64,000 nt of DNA from Dehalobacter restrictus DSM 9455. Lineage in GTDB: Bacteria; Bacillota; Desulfitobacteriia; Desulfitobacteriales; Syntrophobotulaceae. The position numbers and the translations under genes are program-made. The notes below the pieces were generated by a model. The model had not been told where the DNA came from, made no database searches, and saw nothing but the letters and a program-made list of their open reading frames with translations. Positions within the stretch are counted from its first letter, which is position 1; each line of letters starts with the position of its first letter. Of the stretch, positions 1 through 8,139 are shown in pieces. The DNA is taken from assembly GCF_000512895.1 (NCBI RefSeq), contig NZ_CP007033.1, positions 2,879,337 through 2,943,336 of the forward strand. The letters are read 5' to 3'.

Positions 1-40
1 ATTGCATCTTGGCCCCCGAAGAGGATGATTTCGTTTCCAT
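1..40 (-). CDS. Start of an unidentified gene, cut by the window edge
   Basis: An ATG on the minus strand at position 40 is preceded by a good ribosome-binding site (AAAGGAGC, positions 49-56) at normal spacing, and the frame stays open to the window edge. Only 13 codons are visible (METKSSSSGAKMQ), too few to name a family. The gene lies downstream of the LysE-like gene on the same strand and may be the next gene of that group. Confidence 0.4.
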   Translation of the reverse strand, partial: METKSSSSGAKMQ

Positions 41-106
41 TATGATTGCTCCTTTGATTTAGTCTATGATTATTCAGTTCCTCATCATTCATTCGAAGTT
101 CGTGTT

Positions 107-736
107 TTATCTTGTGCTGGTCAGAAGCTTAAAGCCGAGTGCTCCGAAGATGGTTGCCGAGACAATATTCATAACCTTGGAAAACCCGGGCTTCTTTAAA
201 ATCCAATTTCCTAGAGAGCCGGCCGAGTAACCGATAAATCCAAAAATCAGCGCAACAAGCCCCATAAAGATAAGCCCTAAGAATATCATCTGCAAAGGAA
301 CGCTGCCAAATTCAGAATTGACAAACTGCGGCAGGAATGCCAGGAAAAAAAGGGCAACTTTCGGATTGAAAACATTCATATAGAAACCTCGCAGCAGCAG
401 GCCGCGGTGATGGGGCCCTTGTTTGTCAACACCGGCAGTCAGTGGGTCATTCCGATGTTTGATCGCTTTATATGCCAAATAAAAAAGATAAAGTACCCCG
501 CAGGTTTTAAACAGAACAAAGGCGACTTCTGACGTCTTGAATATGACAGATAGCCCCAGCGCCGCGGCCAACGTATGAACCGAATTGCCCAACGTCAGCC
601 CGATTGAAGTAAAAATACCTGCCTTCTTTCCCTTGGCTATACCCTGGGTTATCAAAAATACAATGTCCGGACCGGGTGCCAGGATCAGTACAATGGACGA
701 GGTAATAAACAGCAGGACCGCAGATAATGAAAACAC
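107..736 (-). CDS. LysE/RhtB-family amino-acid exporter
   Basis: A 209-residue, strongly hydrophobic protein with about five or six membrane spans and the LysE/RhtB hallmark APGPD near residue 21, followed by the usual Gly-rich second helix. Family members export amino acids or related metabolites across the cytoplasmic membrane by proton exchange; the substrate cannot be read from the sequence. The start codon is GTG at 734-736, three bases after the larC stop, with its ribosome-binding site (GAGGAAG) inside the end of larC, so the two genes are probably translationally coupled. The length is normal for the family. Confidence 0.85.
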   Translation of the reverse strand: MFSLSAVLLFITSSIVLILAPGPDIVFLITQGIAKGKKAGIFTSIGLTLGNSVHTLAAALGLSVIFKTSEVAFVLFKTCGVLYLFYLAYKAIKHRNDPLTAGVDKQGPHHRGLLLRGFYMNVFNPKVALFFLAFLPQFVNSEFGSVPLQMIFLGLIFMGLVALIFGFIGYSAGSLGNWILKKPGFSKVMNIVSATIFGALGFKLLTSTR

Positions 737-738
737 GT

Positions 739-1974
739 TCAGTTCTTCCTCTCTTGATCTAAAGTTCCGGATCGATTGCCTTTGGGCAGCAGCCTGTAAA
801 CTTCGGCATAGATTTCGCTTAAGGGAAGGTTATGCTCCCTGGCAAGTCTTTTACAGTCTTCATATTCAGGTTTCGATTTGATTCTTTCCGCATCCAAATA
901 AGAACATTTTACATTGACCGGACCGTACCGGGTCTGCACCAGCATATTCTCCCGGCAGAGCATCGTTTTTTCAACCGGATAACTGCGCAAGCCAATCGCC
1001 GATGTTTCCCGCAAAATAACTTCCCCGACAGCTGAAATCCCTTCCTTATTGACTAAGGCGCTTAATTTTGACCCCGGCCGCCCCTTCTTCATGATCACCG
1101 GGGTTTTAAAGACGTCCAGGGCTCCAACAGCAACCATCTTTTCTTCAATATATTCATAGAATTCCGGATTCATATCATCAATATTCGTTTCCAGCATCCA
1201 CTGTCTTTCCTGCTGTCTGAATCCGGGAGCAGTCTTTTCCGCTCTCTCCCCAAGATATACCCGTAGAATATTGGGTATTTCCAAATCCCGCCGGCCAATC
1301 CCATAACCGGTCCGGTGAATGATCAGATCCGCATTGTCCGTATATTCTTGAACATTCGCAGCCAGAATAGCCGCTCCTGTAGGCGTCGTCGTCTCAAAAG
1401 GCACGATTCCGGTCTTTACCGGGACGCCCTGGAGCAGCTCTGTTACGGCCGGTGCAGGAACCGGAAGCAGGCCATGCTTACAGCGCACAAATCCACCACC
1501 AAGTTCCACTTTGGAAGCGATGATCCTGTCAGCTTGCAAGTATTCCAGGCAAACAGCCGACCCGACAATATCCAGAATCGCATCCACGGCCCCGACCTCA
1601 TGAAAATGGACTTGATCGGCCTTTATTCCATGGACCCTTGCTTCCGCATCCGCCAGAATGGCAAATGTCCGGATGCTTCTGTCTTTCACAGCTGCTGATA
1701 AATCACTTTCCCTGATCATTTTAGTGATATCAGCCAACGTTCTCGCCTGCTGGCCGGAATGGTGGCTCACGGGGTCTCCAACCGTTATCTCTACGCGTGT
1801 GCCTTCAATTCCATGTTTGCTTTCAGAACAGATGTTCATTGTATATTGCTCATTGATTTGAAGTTTAGCCAGCTCAGCGAGCAGATGATCCTCTGGGACG
1901 CCAAGATCGAGCATCGCTCCGAGATTCATATCTCCACTTATGCCGCTGAAACAGTCATAATAGATAACTTTCAT
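739..1974 (-). CDS. larC: LarC, nickel-pincer cofactor biosynthesis (nickel insertase) protein
   Basis: A 411-residue protein of the LarC family (TIGR00299). It opens with the family signature YYDCFSGISGDM and contains the HFHEVGAVDAI and TTPTGAAI motifs. LarC inserts nickel into the pyridinium bis-thiocarboxylate cofactor of lactate racemase-type enzymes. I place the start at ATG 1972-1974, because the reading frame extends further upstream but the family motif begins here and AGAGGTGG lies just before it. The gene is intact and in one frame, unlike the programmed-frameshift versions known in lactobacilli. No larA, larB or larE is visible in the window. The lysE-like gene follows directly. 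Confidence 0.88.
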   Translation of the reverse strand: MKVIYYDCFSGISGDMNLGAMLDLGVPEDHLLAELAKLQINEQYTMNICSESKHGIEGTRVEITVGDPVSHHSGQQARTLADITKMIRESDLSAAVKDRSIRTFAILADAEARVHGIKADQVHFHEVGAVDAILDIVGSAVCLEYLQADRIIASKVELGGGFVRCKHGLLPVPAPAVTELLQGVPVKTGIVPFETTTPTGAAILAANVQEYTDNADLIIHRTGYGIGRRDLEIPNILRVYLGERAEKTAPGFRQQERQWMLETNIDDMNPEFYEYIEEKMVAVGALDVFKTPVIMKKGRPGSKLSALVNKEGISAVGEVILRETSAIGLRSYPVEKTMLCRENMLVQTRYGPVNVKCSYLDAERIKSKPEYEDCKRLAREHNLPLSEIYAEVYRLLPKGNRSGTLDQERKN

Positions 1975-2075
1975 CAGCCACCTCTTTTTACAGTTGCCAC
2001 TACATTCATTCCCAAAAAATCCACCGCCGGAATGAGTACTGAAATAATCAGTCCCAGGATGAACATATCCAACAT
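1974..2075 (-). CDS. Small hydrophobic 33-residue peptide upstream of larC (candidate)
   Basis: I do not recognise this peptide. ATG at 2073-2075 follows a clear ribosome-binding site (AAAGAGGG, 2083-2090). The frame runs 33 codons and its TGA overlaps the ATG of larC (TGATG), a classic coupling arrangement. The product begins MLDMFILGLIISVLIPAVDF and ends with a basic VKRGG tail, so it looks like a single membrane-spanning peptide with a short charged tail. It could be a real small protein or a leader whose translation drives larC. It is too short for standard gene callers. Confidence 0.5.
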   Translation of the reverse strand: MLDMFILGLIISVLIPAVDFLGMNVVATVKRGG

Positions 2076-2097
2076 TCTGATACCCTCTTTGAATCTT

Positions 2098-2103
2098 ATT
2101 ATA
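2098..2103 (-). promoter_or_regulatory. Possible -10 box of the larC-lysE transcript
   Basis: The minus strand reads TATAAT at 2098-2103, about 23 bases upstream of the small peptide start. No convincing -35 box is seen, so this is a weak call. Confidence 0.3.
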
Positions 2104-2301
2104 CAAAATATCTTCGCTTAAAAATATCCCATTAGAAAAAAATAATCCCGTAACCGGTAATCATAGGCCCCTACAGCGGCCTGATCTGCGCCAATCCATG
2201 TATAACATAAGAAAGCCCTTGTCAGACGGCAACCATATACCCTGCACGACAAATATGCCCCCAAAAGAAAGAACCGGAGAAAAATGAACAATAATATCAA
2301 C

Positions 2302-2331
2302 AAACCCTAAGCATCTTCTTGCTTAGGGTTT
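2302..2331 (-). terminator. Hairpin after the mcp gene
   Basis: Stem AAACCCTAAGC (2302-2312) pairs perfectly with GCTTAGGGTTT (2321-2331) around an 8-base loop. It lies 30 bases after the mcp stop and before the larC unit. The T-tract on the minus strand is poor, so termination may be partial. Confidence 0.55.
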
Positions 2332-2360
2332 GTTCTATGTGGAACATCCATAAATTGAGC

Positions 2361-3512
2361 TTATAAAGTCTTTGCCATCTCATTTAATTCTCCACACATT
2401 GCGGTAATTTCCTCAATGCTTGCTGTGACTTGTTCTGTTGCTGCGGCCTGTTCCTGGCTGGCATGCAATGAACTTTTACTCATATCTCCAGCATCATTCA
2501 CTTTAGCTTTGATGGTATCCGTTAATTCCTGGATCCGGGGAACAGTGCTCTTAGATTGTTCTGAAAGCTTTCTTATTTCTTCCGCCACAACACCAAATCC
2601 TCTGCCTGATTCCCCGGCTCGGGCGGCCTCAATTGCTGCGTTCAGACCAAGCATTTTTGTCTCGTCCGCTATTTCTTTTATGAAGACAGAAACCTTATTA
2701 ATTTCTTCAGAAAGGCCGATAATTTCCTTAATATTGTTGTTCAGATTTTGTTCGTTGGAGTGAATACTCGTAGCCTCCGCTGCGAGCTCTTCAATCGCTG
2801 CAGAAATTGCAGACAAGCCGTCTTCAAGATTTCCTGAAATAATGCGCAGGTGTGCTGCTGTTTTTTTGGGGATAATGACTCCCAGAGAAGCGACTATTTC
2901 GTCAGGATTGTCTTCGTCAAAGAGCGGGTAATTTGTTTCTAAAACAGGGAAACCATATATCTCTGCTCCACCTTCTTTTGAAATAGGCTTTTTCGTTTTG
3001 ATGGTCCGGGCAGCAACATCTTCTTCCAGAATAGCATGACCAACAGGAAGAGATGATATATCAAATTTTTGAGAAGCCTGCCGGTAAACAACTTGAGTTA
3101 AATCCGTCATGTAAATAACCGAACCTTCATCGAACATCTCAGCCAAAACAGGAGCAAAATCCTTAAAGGCAGCAGCCACAGGGTGTAATTTCGGTAGAAA
3201 AACAGAAAATGCACCGAAAACATTGTCAGTATCATCAATAATTGGCATAGCGACAATGATGAGCCGTTGACCATAGACGGTCCGGGGAACATTCTGTGAG
3301 ACTGTTTTTTTATTACGCACTGCATTCATCATCACGCCGTTGCTCTCAACATGATTCCCGACCTCAAACGAATCTAAGTGGAAAGAATCTGAAGAGAATC
3401 TCCAAACAACCGTATCTCCTTCCGTTACGCAAAACATAATTCCGCCCGGAACCAAATGGCCTAGGGTTTCTGCCAAGAATTTGCATGAATCTAAAGCCGA
3501 AAACTTAATCAT
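2361..3512 (-). CDS. Soluble methyl-accepting chemotaxis protein
   Basis: A 383-residue chemoreceptor without any membrane segment. Residues 1 to about 220 form a sensory region that I cannot assign to a named domain. The C-terminal part, from about residue 230, is a coiled-coil signalling domain with the conserved tip region [20 protein letters not shown], where receptors bind CheA and CheW. The signalling domain is short and ends soon after the tip, as in cytoplasmic receptors of Clostridia. ATG 3510-3512 is chosen because GGAGGAAC lies directly upstream; an upstream in-frame codon has no such site. The gene starts 16 bases after cheW, so the two form one operon linking an internal signal to the chemotaxis phosphorelay. 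Confidence 0.85.
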   Translation of the reverse strand: MIKFSALDSCKFLAETLGHLVPGGIMFCVTEGDTVVWRFSSDSFHLDSFEVGNHVESNGVMMNAVRNKKTVSQNVPRTVYGQRLIIVAMPIIDDTDNVFGAFSVFLPKLHPVAAAFKDFAPVLAEMFDEGSVIYMTDLTQVVYRQASQKFDISSLPVGHAILEEDVAARTIKTKKPISKEGGAEIYGFPVLETNYPLFDEDNPDEIVASLGVIIPKKTAAHLRIISGNLEDGLSAISAAIEELAAEATSIHSNEQNLNNNIKEIIGLSEEINKVSVFIKEIADETKMLGLNAAIEAARAGESGRGFGVVAEEIRKLSEQSKSTVPRIQELTDTIKAKVNDAGDMSKSSLHASQEQAAATEQVTASIEEITAMCGELNEMAKTL

Positions 3513-3528
3513 ATTTGTTCCTCCATTT

Positions 3529-3975
3529 TTAACTAACAGATGCAAATATTTCGTTTTTTAATTTCGTGACATCCAGAAGCATAATCAAGCGATCCTCAAC
3601 TTTACAGATCCCTTTGATGCAATTATTGCCTAAATGAGCAATTTCGACATATAAGCTTTCGATGGACTCTTCACCTACACTCAGAACCTCGGAAACGTCA
3701 TCCACAATATTGCCTAAAAGCATTCCTTCCAGGTTAAGTACCAGCAACCGGCTGTCATTTTCTGTTTCCGTGTTTTCAACACCAAATCTTTTTCTAAGGT
3801 CTACCACGGGAATAACCTGATCTCTGAGGTTTAACATACCTTCTATGAAAGAAGGCATGTTCGGCACTTTGGTAATGTTTTTGGGAATTCGTATTATTTC
3901 CTGGGCACAAAAAATGTCAATGCCGTAATATTCTTTGCCCACAGCAAACACCACCATTTGAATATTTTTCAACAT
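3529..3975 (-). CDS. cheW: CheW-like chemotaxis adaptor
   Basis: A 148-residue single CheW domain with family landmarks such as [12 protein letters not shown] near the N-terminus and [22 protein letters not shown] near residue 50. CheW bridges chemoreceptors and the CheA kinase at the inner face of the membrane or in cytoplasmic arrays. The ribosome-binding site AGGAGGTG precedes the ATG. The gene is first in a two-gene unit with the soluble receptor and lies behind a sigma-28-like promoter, which suggests co-expression with motility genes located elsewhere. Confidence 0.9.
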   Translation of the reverse strand: MLKNIQMVVFAVGKEYYGIDIFCAQEIIRIPKNITKVPNMPSFIEGMLNLRDQVIPVVDLRKRFGVENTETENDSRLLVLNLEGMLLGNIVDDVSEVLSVGEESIESLYVEIAHLGNNCIKGICKVEDRLIMLLDVTKLKNEIFASVS

Positions 3976-4000
3976 ATCACCTCCTTTTTTATAGTTATTT

Positions 4001-4027
4001 ATATCGTATTTTTTATGCTATCGTTTA
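4001..4027 (-). promoter_or_regulatory. Sigma-28 (FliA/SigD)-like promoter of cheW-mcp
   Basis: The minus strand reads TAAA (4024-4027), 15 bases, then TACGATAT (4001-4008). The motility sigma factor consensus is TAAA-N15-GCCGATAA. It sits 25 bases upstream of the cheW start. The box also overlaps a sigma-A-like TATAAA, so the assignment is not certain. Confidence 0.5.
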
Positions 4028-4229
4028 AATGGGTTATATCAAAATGATAGACTAAAGCTAATAATCCCAAACAGAAACTTTTTTAATAAATTTAAAATAT
4101 TTTTCCAAAATAAGAAAAAAGCAACAAACATTATTATAGCTTTATAAATAATTAATATTGATAAAATATTTAGATAATTGAAACAATATTTGGCTAAACG
4201 TACTAGATAAAAGAGGAAAGGAGAAAAAT

Positions 4230-5492
4230 GTGATGCAGCAGAAAGAAATAGTCAGAAAAATTGTCGAAACATTTTATGGTGCTACAGAAATTACAACCTT
4301 GTACATCCCGTTAACACTGGTTAATCGCCCTTCAATTCTAAGAGGATCCAACTATACATTCTTGATGGACTATTTTGAGTTTGGTGAAATCATCAATTTT
4401 CTTACAGCTTTGTTTGAACAAGACTCTTTTGACTTGAATACTTATCATACTGTTATTACCAAGAACTTCTTTGTCTATAACATTGTGATGATCGGGTACA
4501 AAACAAAAAAAATAGGAGCGGTGGTTTCTGGGCCGCTCATCGTTCATGATCCTCCAGAAATAGTTCTGGATAATATTCTCAGGTCTCAATTATTATCCTT
4601 TCAGAAAAAGCAGGAGTTCAAGACCGCATTGAAAACAGTGCCTTTGACCACTTTAAAACGTATTGATTACCTAGGAAGATTTCTCCTTGTGTTATGTAAA
4701 CCCAATATCAAGACATTAGTCGGCTCGAAGCAAAATTTTCACTGCTGGGAAGAAAGAGATCCCAAGGCAGGATATAAGAATTTGCTTAATCCCTGTCTGG
4801 AGGAGGATAGAAAAAGCCATTATGACATGATTTATTTTTTTCTTAAGAGTGCTAGAGATAACATCATCCGCGGAGATGAAAAAGGAATACAACTGCTTCT
4901 CAGAAAATCCGGGGACTTGCTATGGCAAACACGGGCCTACGATGAGCAATATATTTCTTCCCTAAAATTAAATTGCATCATTACAGGCAGCATCTGCTGT
5001 CTTTACGCCATTCAGGGAAATGCTCCCTATGAACGGATGATGTCTCTGCTGGAGCGTTTTATTGTCAAGATAAATAAACAGAGTTCACCTGAAGAGATTA
5101 TTATTCAAATGGTAGAAATCTCTAAAGTGTTTACACACGCCGTTTCTGTCTTAACCTGTAAGGAATATTCGATCCATATAAACCGGGCTTTACAGTATAT
5201 CAAACGTTATTATGCTGAAAAGATCACTTTAAATCAGCTGGCCAGGTATCTTAGCTTAAGCCCTTCATATCTTTCCAGTCAAATAAACAAAGAAACACAC
5301 TTAACACTTGCAGGCAATATTAATAAAATCCGGATTGAGCAAAGCAAGGATCTTTTGCTGAATTCCAATAAGCCCATTAAGGAGATTGCTGATGCGGTGG
5401 GGTATAACTATCAAAACCATTTTAATTCTATTTTTAAAGGCATAGTTGGGATGACCCCACTAGAATTTCGAAAAAAAGGATTCTTAAGATAA
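4230..5492 (+). CDS. AraC-family transcriptional regulator with an unrecognised sensor region
   Basis: A 420-residue protein. Residues from about 318 to the end form a typical AraC/XylS double helix-turn-helix DNA-binding domain (NQLARYLSLSPSYLSSQINK, then IKEIADAVGYNYQNHFNSIF, with the closing motif GMTPLEFRK). The first 300 residues match no domain I can name and contain no membrane span. The start is GTG at 4230 or ATG at 4233; AAAGGAG at 4217-4223 suits either. The gene is divergent from cheW-mcp and is followed by a terminator, so it stands alone; its targets may be cheW-mcp or genes outside the window. Confidence 0.8.
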   Translation: MMQQKEIVRKIVETFYGATEITTLYIPLTLVNRPSILRGSNYTFLMDYFEFGEIINFLTALFEQDSFDLNTYHTVITKNFFVYNIVMIGYKTKKIGAVVSGPLIVHDPPEIVLDNILRSQLLSFQKKQEFKTALKTVPLTTLKRIDYLGRFLLVLCKPNIKTLVGSKQNFHCWEERDPKAGYKNLLNPCLEEDRKSHYDMIYFFLKSARDNIIRGDEKGIQLLLRKSGDLLWQTRAYDEQYISSLKLNCIITGSICCLYAIQGNAPYERMMSLLERFIVKINKQSSPEEIIIQMVEISKVFTHAVSVLTCKEYSIHINRALQYIKRYYAEKITLNQLARYLSLSPSYLSSQINKETHLTLAGNINKIRIEQSKDLLLNSNKPIKEIADAVGYNYQNHFNSIFKGIVGMTPLEFRKKGFLR

Positions 5493-5496
5493 ATTA

Positions 5497-5536
5497 AAAC
5501 ATCCGGCACATTGCTTAAATGCCCGAACGTTTTTTA
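5497..5536 (+). terminator. Terminator of the AraC-type regulator gene
   Basis: An imperfect hairpin (TCCGGCA with TGCCCGA, one mismatch, extended by AAC/GTT) followed by TTTTTT, directly after the regulator stop codon. Confidence 0.6.
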
Positions 5537-5590
5537 GTCTCTATTATTAAATTTCTGGGAACAAGTCTTTTATTTATTCGGATGTCATCT

Positions 5591-5708
5591 AATCTCCAAT
5601 ATCGGAGATTTCTTTAAGTTTCTTGCTTCGTGGCGTATACGCGGGCACACCTAACGGCTTACAATGTCAAATTGTCAAGGTGTAGGTGTCGTTTGACCAT
5701 AGGTCAAA
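5591..5708. other. Hairpin-rich gap at the end of the corrinoid operon
   Basis: Three inverted repeats lie between the regulator and cbiC: TTTGACC/GGTCAAA (5692-5708) right after the cbiC stop, a longer ACACCT stem around 5645-5690, and AATCTCC/GGAGATT (5591-5610). None has a clear T-tract on the minus strand, so I cannot say which one ends the corrinoid transcript. Confidence 0.35.
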
Positions 5709-5710
5709 AT

Positions 5711-6337
5711 TTAGAGCGAATAAAGAAGTGCATTGCAAATGGCTGCAGCAACATTGCTTCCGCCTTTTCGGCCTCTGGCTACGATATAGGGAACGCCGGA
5801 AAGCATGATCAGCTCTTTAGACTGCACAACGTTGACAAAGCCGACGGGAACTCCAATCACCAGCACCGGCTTAATCTGTCCTGAGCGAATAAGCTGGTCC
5901 AGTCTGATCAGTGCTGTCGGTGCATTTCCGACGGCGATGATCAACGGTTCCGGAATGGTACTGGCCTTCTCCATGCAAACAGCCGCGCGTGTGCTGCCCT
6001 TTTCCTTTGCTTCCTGTGCTACATCCTGATCGGATATAAAGCAGTAAACCTTTCCGCCATATGCGCCTAGTTTGCCGGCATTAATTCCAACGCTGGCCAT
6101 TTTTGTATCTGTTAATATCGATGCCCCATTTTTAATGGCACTAAGCGCAATCTGCACGACATTGTCGGAAAAACACAAGTTATGGACATAATCAAAATCC
6201 GCCGAAGTATGGATCACCCGCTTGATGATTGGGGCTTTCTCCATATCCAGTTGAATATCCCCAAGCTCTTCCGTGATGATCTCAAAGCTTCTTTTTTCAA
6301 TCTCCTCTGGCAGTACATTTTCAAATCGATGCTCCAT
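5711..6337 (-). CDS. cbiC: CbiC, cobalt-precorrin-8 methylmutase
   Basis: A 208-residue CbiC/CobH family protein. It moves the methyl group from C11 to C12 of the corrin ring to give cobyrinate. The catalytic histidine is His43 in the motif VIHTSADFD, the position known in CobH, and the family motifs TDTKMASVGI and GVPVGFVNVVQSKE are present. ATG follows GGAAGG at good spacing. It is the last gene of the corrinoid operon. The amidation and loop-attachment genes (cbiA, cbiP, cbiB, cobU/S/T) are not in the window. Confidence 0.95.
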   Translation of the reverse strand: MEHRFENVLPEEIEKRSFEIITEELGDIQLDMEKAPIIKRVIHTSADFDYVHNLCFSDNVVQIALSAIKNGASILTDTKMASVGINAGKLGAYGGKVYCFISDQDVAQEAKEKGSTRAAVCMEKASTIPEPLIIAVGNAPTALIRLDQLIRSGQIKPVLVIGVPVGFVNVVQSKELIMLSGVPYIVARGRKGGSNVAAAICNALLYSL

Positions 6338-6402
6338 GATTATTTACCTTCCTACTTTTTCTGGGTTAATATTTGGGGGCGCATTTTGATCCATGGCTTA
6401 TT

Positions 6403-7671
6403 TTAGCTTTCTTTATGCGCTATGCTTACTCCAACAGGCCAGACCGATAACACAAACACTGGGTTCTGTCCCGTAAAGAGATGATAATTCGCCAGTTTTC
6501 TGGCTTTGGAGACCATTACTTGAACAATCTCTACGTCATAAACAGTCTGATCGTTATAGTAATCCATGGCTTCATTCAGGGTTTCCAGCGTAATTGCATT
6601 GATAACAATTCCCGCAACCGGGTTTTTGGCATAAACCATATCGAGTATTTCCTTCAAATTACCGCTGCTGCCGCCGATAAAAACCCTATCCGGGGGCGGA
6701 AGCTCTGCAATACCGTCCGGTGCCGTATTTTTGATAACAACAAGATTTTTTACACCGAATTTCTCTTTATTCCTTTGGATGAGCTCTACCGCCTGATCTT
6801 TTTTTTCGATCGCATAGACAAATCCATCCGACTGCTGCAGTGCCATTTCAAGTGCAACAGAACCGGTCCCGGCGCCAATGTCGTAGGTGGTATCACCCTG
6901 GCGGAGACGTAGCTTAGAGAGAGAAACCGCCCGGACCTCCTGTTTGGTCATCGGCACATCACCACGCACAAACCATTCATCTGGAAGCCCGTGCGTGATG
7001 CAGGCCCGGTCCAGCGGCGTAACATTTTCGATTATCATGACGCTCAGTGAGGCGAAAGGCTGTTCAATAAATTCTTGGGCCTTTCCGATGCAAATCCTCT
7101 CATCCGGATAAGATAGGTTTTCACCAATACTTACTTTGACATGAGCTAAGCCGAAATCACACAGTCTCCTGCAGATGGATTCCGGATTCTGGTCTCCACC
7201 TGTCAGAACGAATACCTTCTTGTTATTTGTCACTTTTCCAACGATATTATTGGCTCTGCCATGCAGGCTGCAGATCACGGCATCATCCCAGGCAGTTCTG
7301 AGCTTCGAGGCAAAATACTGAAGTGATCCAATTCCGCAAATCAAGCGGATGTTTGGTGAAGCCACGAGGTTTTCGGATTCCAGAGTACCGAGGAGCGACT
7401 TTGCCAGGCTGTAGAAGCCAACATCCCCAGATACCAGAACAGAAACTTCATAGGAGCATGTGCCGACCGATTGCAGCGTATGCAGAAGTTCCCTGATCTG
7501 CCGATCCTGGGTCGCATAATATAAGTCTTTTCCATCTGCTAAGTTCATCAATCCTGCCAGGATACGCTTATCACCAATCAGACATTGGCTTCGTTCTATT
7601 GCCTCCGCTGCCTCACGAGTCAGCTGCAGGAGATTGCCTGGGCCCATGCCAATGATGTTCAGCTGCAGCAT
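6403..7671 (-). CDS. cbiET: CbiET fusion, cobalt-precorrin-7 C5/C15 methyltransferase and C12 decarboxylase
   Basis: A 422-residue bifunctional enzyme. Residues 1 to about 205 are a CbiE tetrapyrrole methylase domain (GMGPGNLLQLTREA at the start). Residues from about 215 to 400 are a CbiT Rossmann methyltransferase with the SAM-binding motif YDIGAGTGSVALEMA. Together they methylate C5 and C15 and decarboxylate the C12 acetate. The fusion corresponds to CobL of the aerobic pathway. The start overlaps the end of cbiX by 13 bases, so the two genes are coupled. No defect is visible. Confidence 0.94.
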   Translation of the reverse strand: MLQLNIIGMGPGNLLQLTREAAEAIERSQCLIGDKRILAGLMNLADGKDLYYATQDRQIRELLHTLQSVGTCSYEVSVLVSGDVGFYSLAKSLLGTLESENLVASPNIRLICGIGSLQYFASKLRTAWDDAVICSLHGRANNIVGKVTNNKKVFVLTGGDQNPESICRRLCDFGLAHVKVSIGENLSYPDERICIGKAQEFIEQPFASLSVMIIENVTPLDRACITHGLPDEWFVRGDVPMTKQEVRAVSLSKLRLRQGDTTYDIGAGTGSVALEMALQQSDGFVYAIEKKDQAVELIQRNKEKFGVKNLVVIKNTAPDGIAELPPPDRVFIGGSSGNLKEILDMVYAKNPVAGIVINAITLETLNEAMDYYNDQTVYDVEIVQVMVSKARKLANYHLFTGQNPVFVLSVWPVGVSIAHKES

Positions 7672-8054
7672 TTTGCGTCACCGCTCATTTCCTTTATCCG
7701 ATCGACAACAATTTGTGCAAGTCTCTTATCTGCCCCCAAAGTTTGTCCAAAGCTGATTTTTACATTGGGGTATTCTTTCAAGAATTCATCAATTTCAGCC
7801 GGAATATCCTCCAGGATATGAATACCAGCAAACAGGAAATACGGAATGACCTTGATCTCTGTAACTCCCCGGTCAACAAGTTTTTTCAGGCCAGTTTCCA
7901 GATTGTTAGCGGAGAATTGTAAGAACGCATATTCAATTAAATTAGTATTGAGTCCAGACTTCAGTTCTTCCTTAACCATCTCAATGATTTTCTGCAGCGT
8001 ATTTTCCGTTTCACTTTGTCTGCTACCGTGAGCTAAGATTAAAATTCCCGTCAT
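7659..8054 (-). CDS. cbiX: CbiX (short form), sirohydrochlorin cobaltochelatase
   Basis: A 131-residue small-type CbiX that inserts cobalt into sirohydrochlorin at the start of the anaerobic corrinoid branch. Metal-handling histidines are His9 (ILAHGSR) and His79 (PYFLFAGIHI). ATG at 8052-8054 is chosen over an upstream in-frame codon because it matches the family N-terminus and follows GGAAGAG. The short form works as a dimer in known relatives. It overlaps cbiET downstream. Confidence 0.92.
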   Translation of the reverse strand: MTGILILAHGSRQSETENTLQKIIEMVKEELKSGLNTNLIEYAFLQFSANNLETGLKKLVDRGVTEIKVIPYFLFAGIHILEDIPAEIDEFLKEYPNVKISFGQTLGADKRLAQIVVDRIKEMSGDAKCCS

Positions 8055-8139
8055 CGCACTCTTCCCTTTCCAAAAAAATTCCTTAATTAAAAATTCTAAC
8101 TCCATTACCTGGTATTCTAATGAAATCGGTTATTCAAAT

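Noticed and set aside
2118..2303. A 61-codon minus-strand frame between larC and mcp
   Set aside because: No good ribosome-binding site, odd composition and no recognisable family; the 33-codon frame next to larC is better supported.
2331..2346. TGTTCTATGTGGAACA, a parS-like palindrome
   Set aside because: Two mismatches to parS, and it overlaps the end of a terminator hairpin; probably chance.
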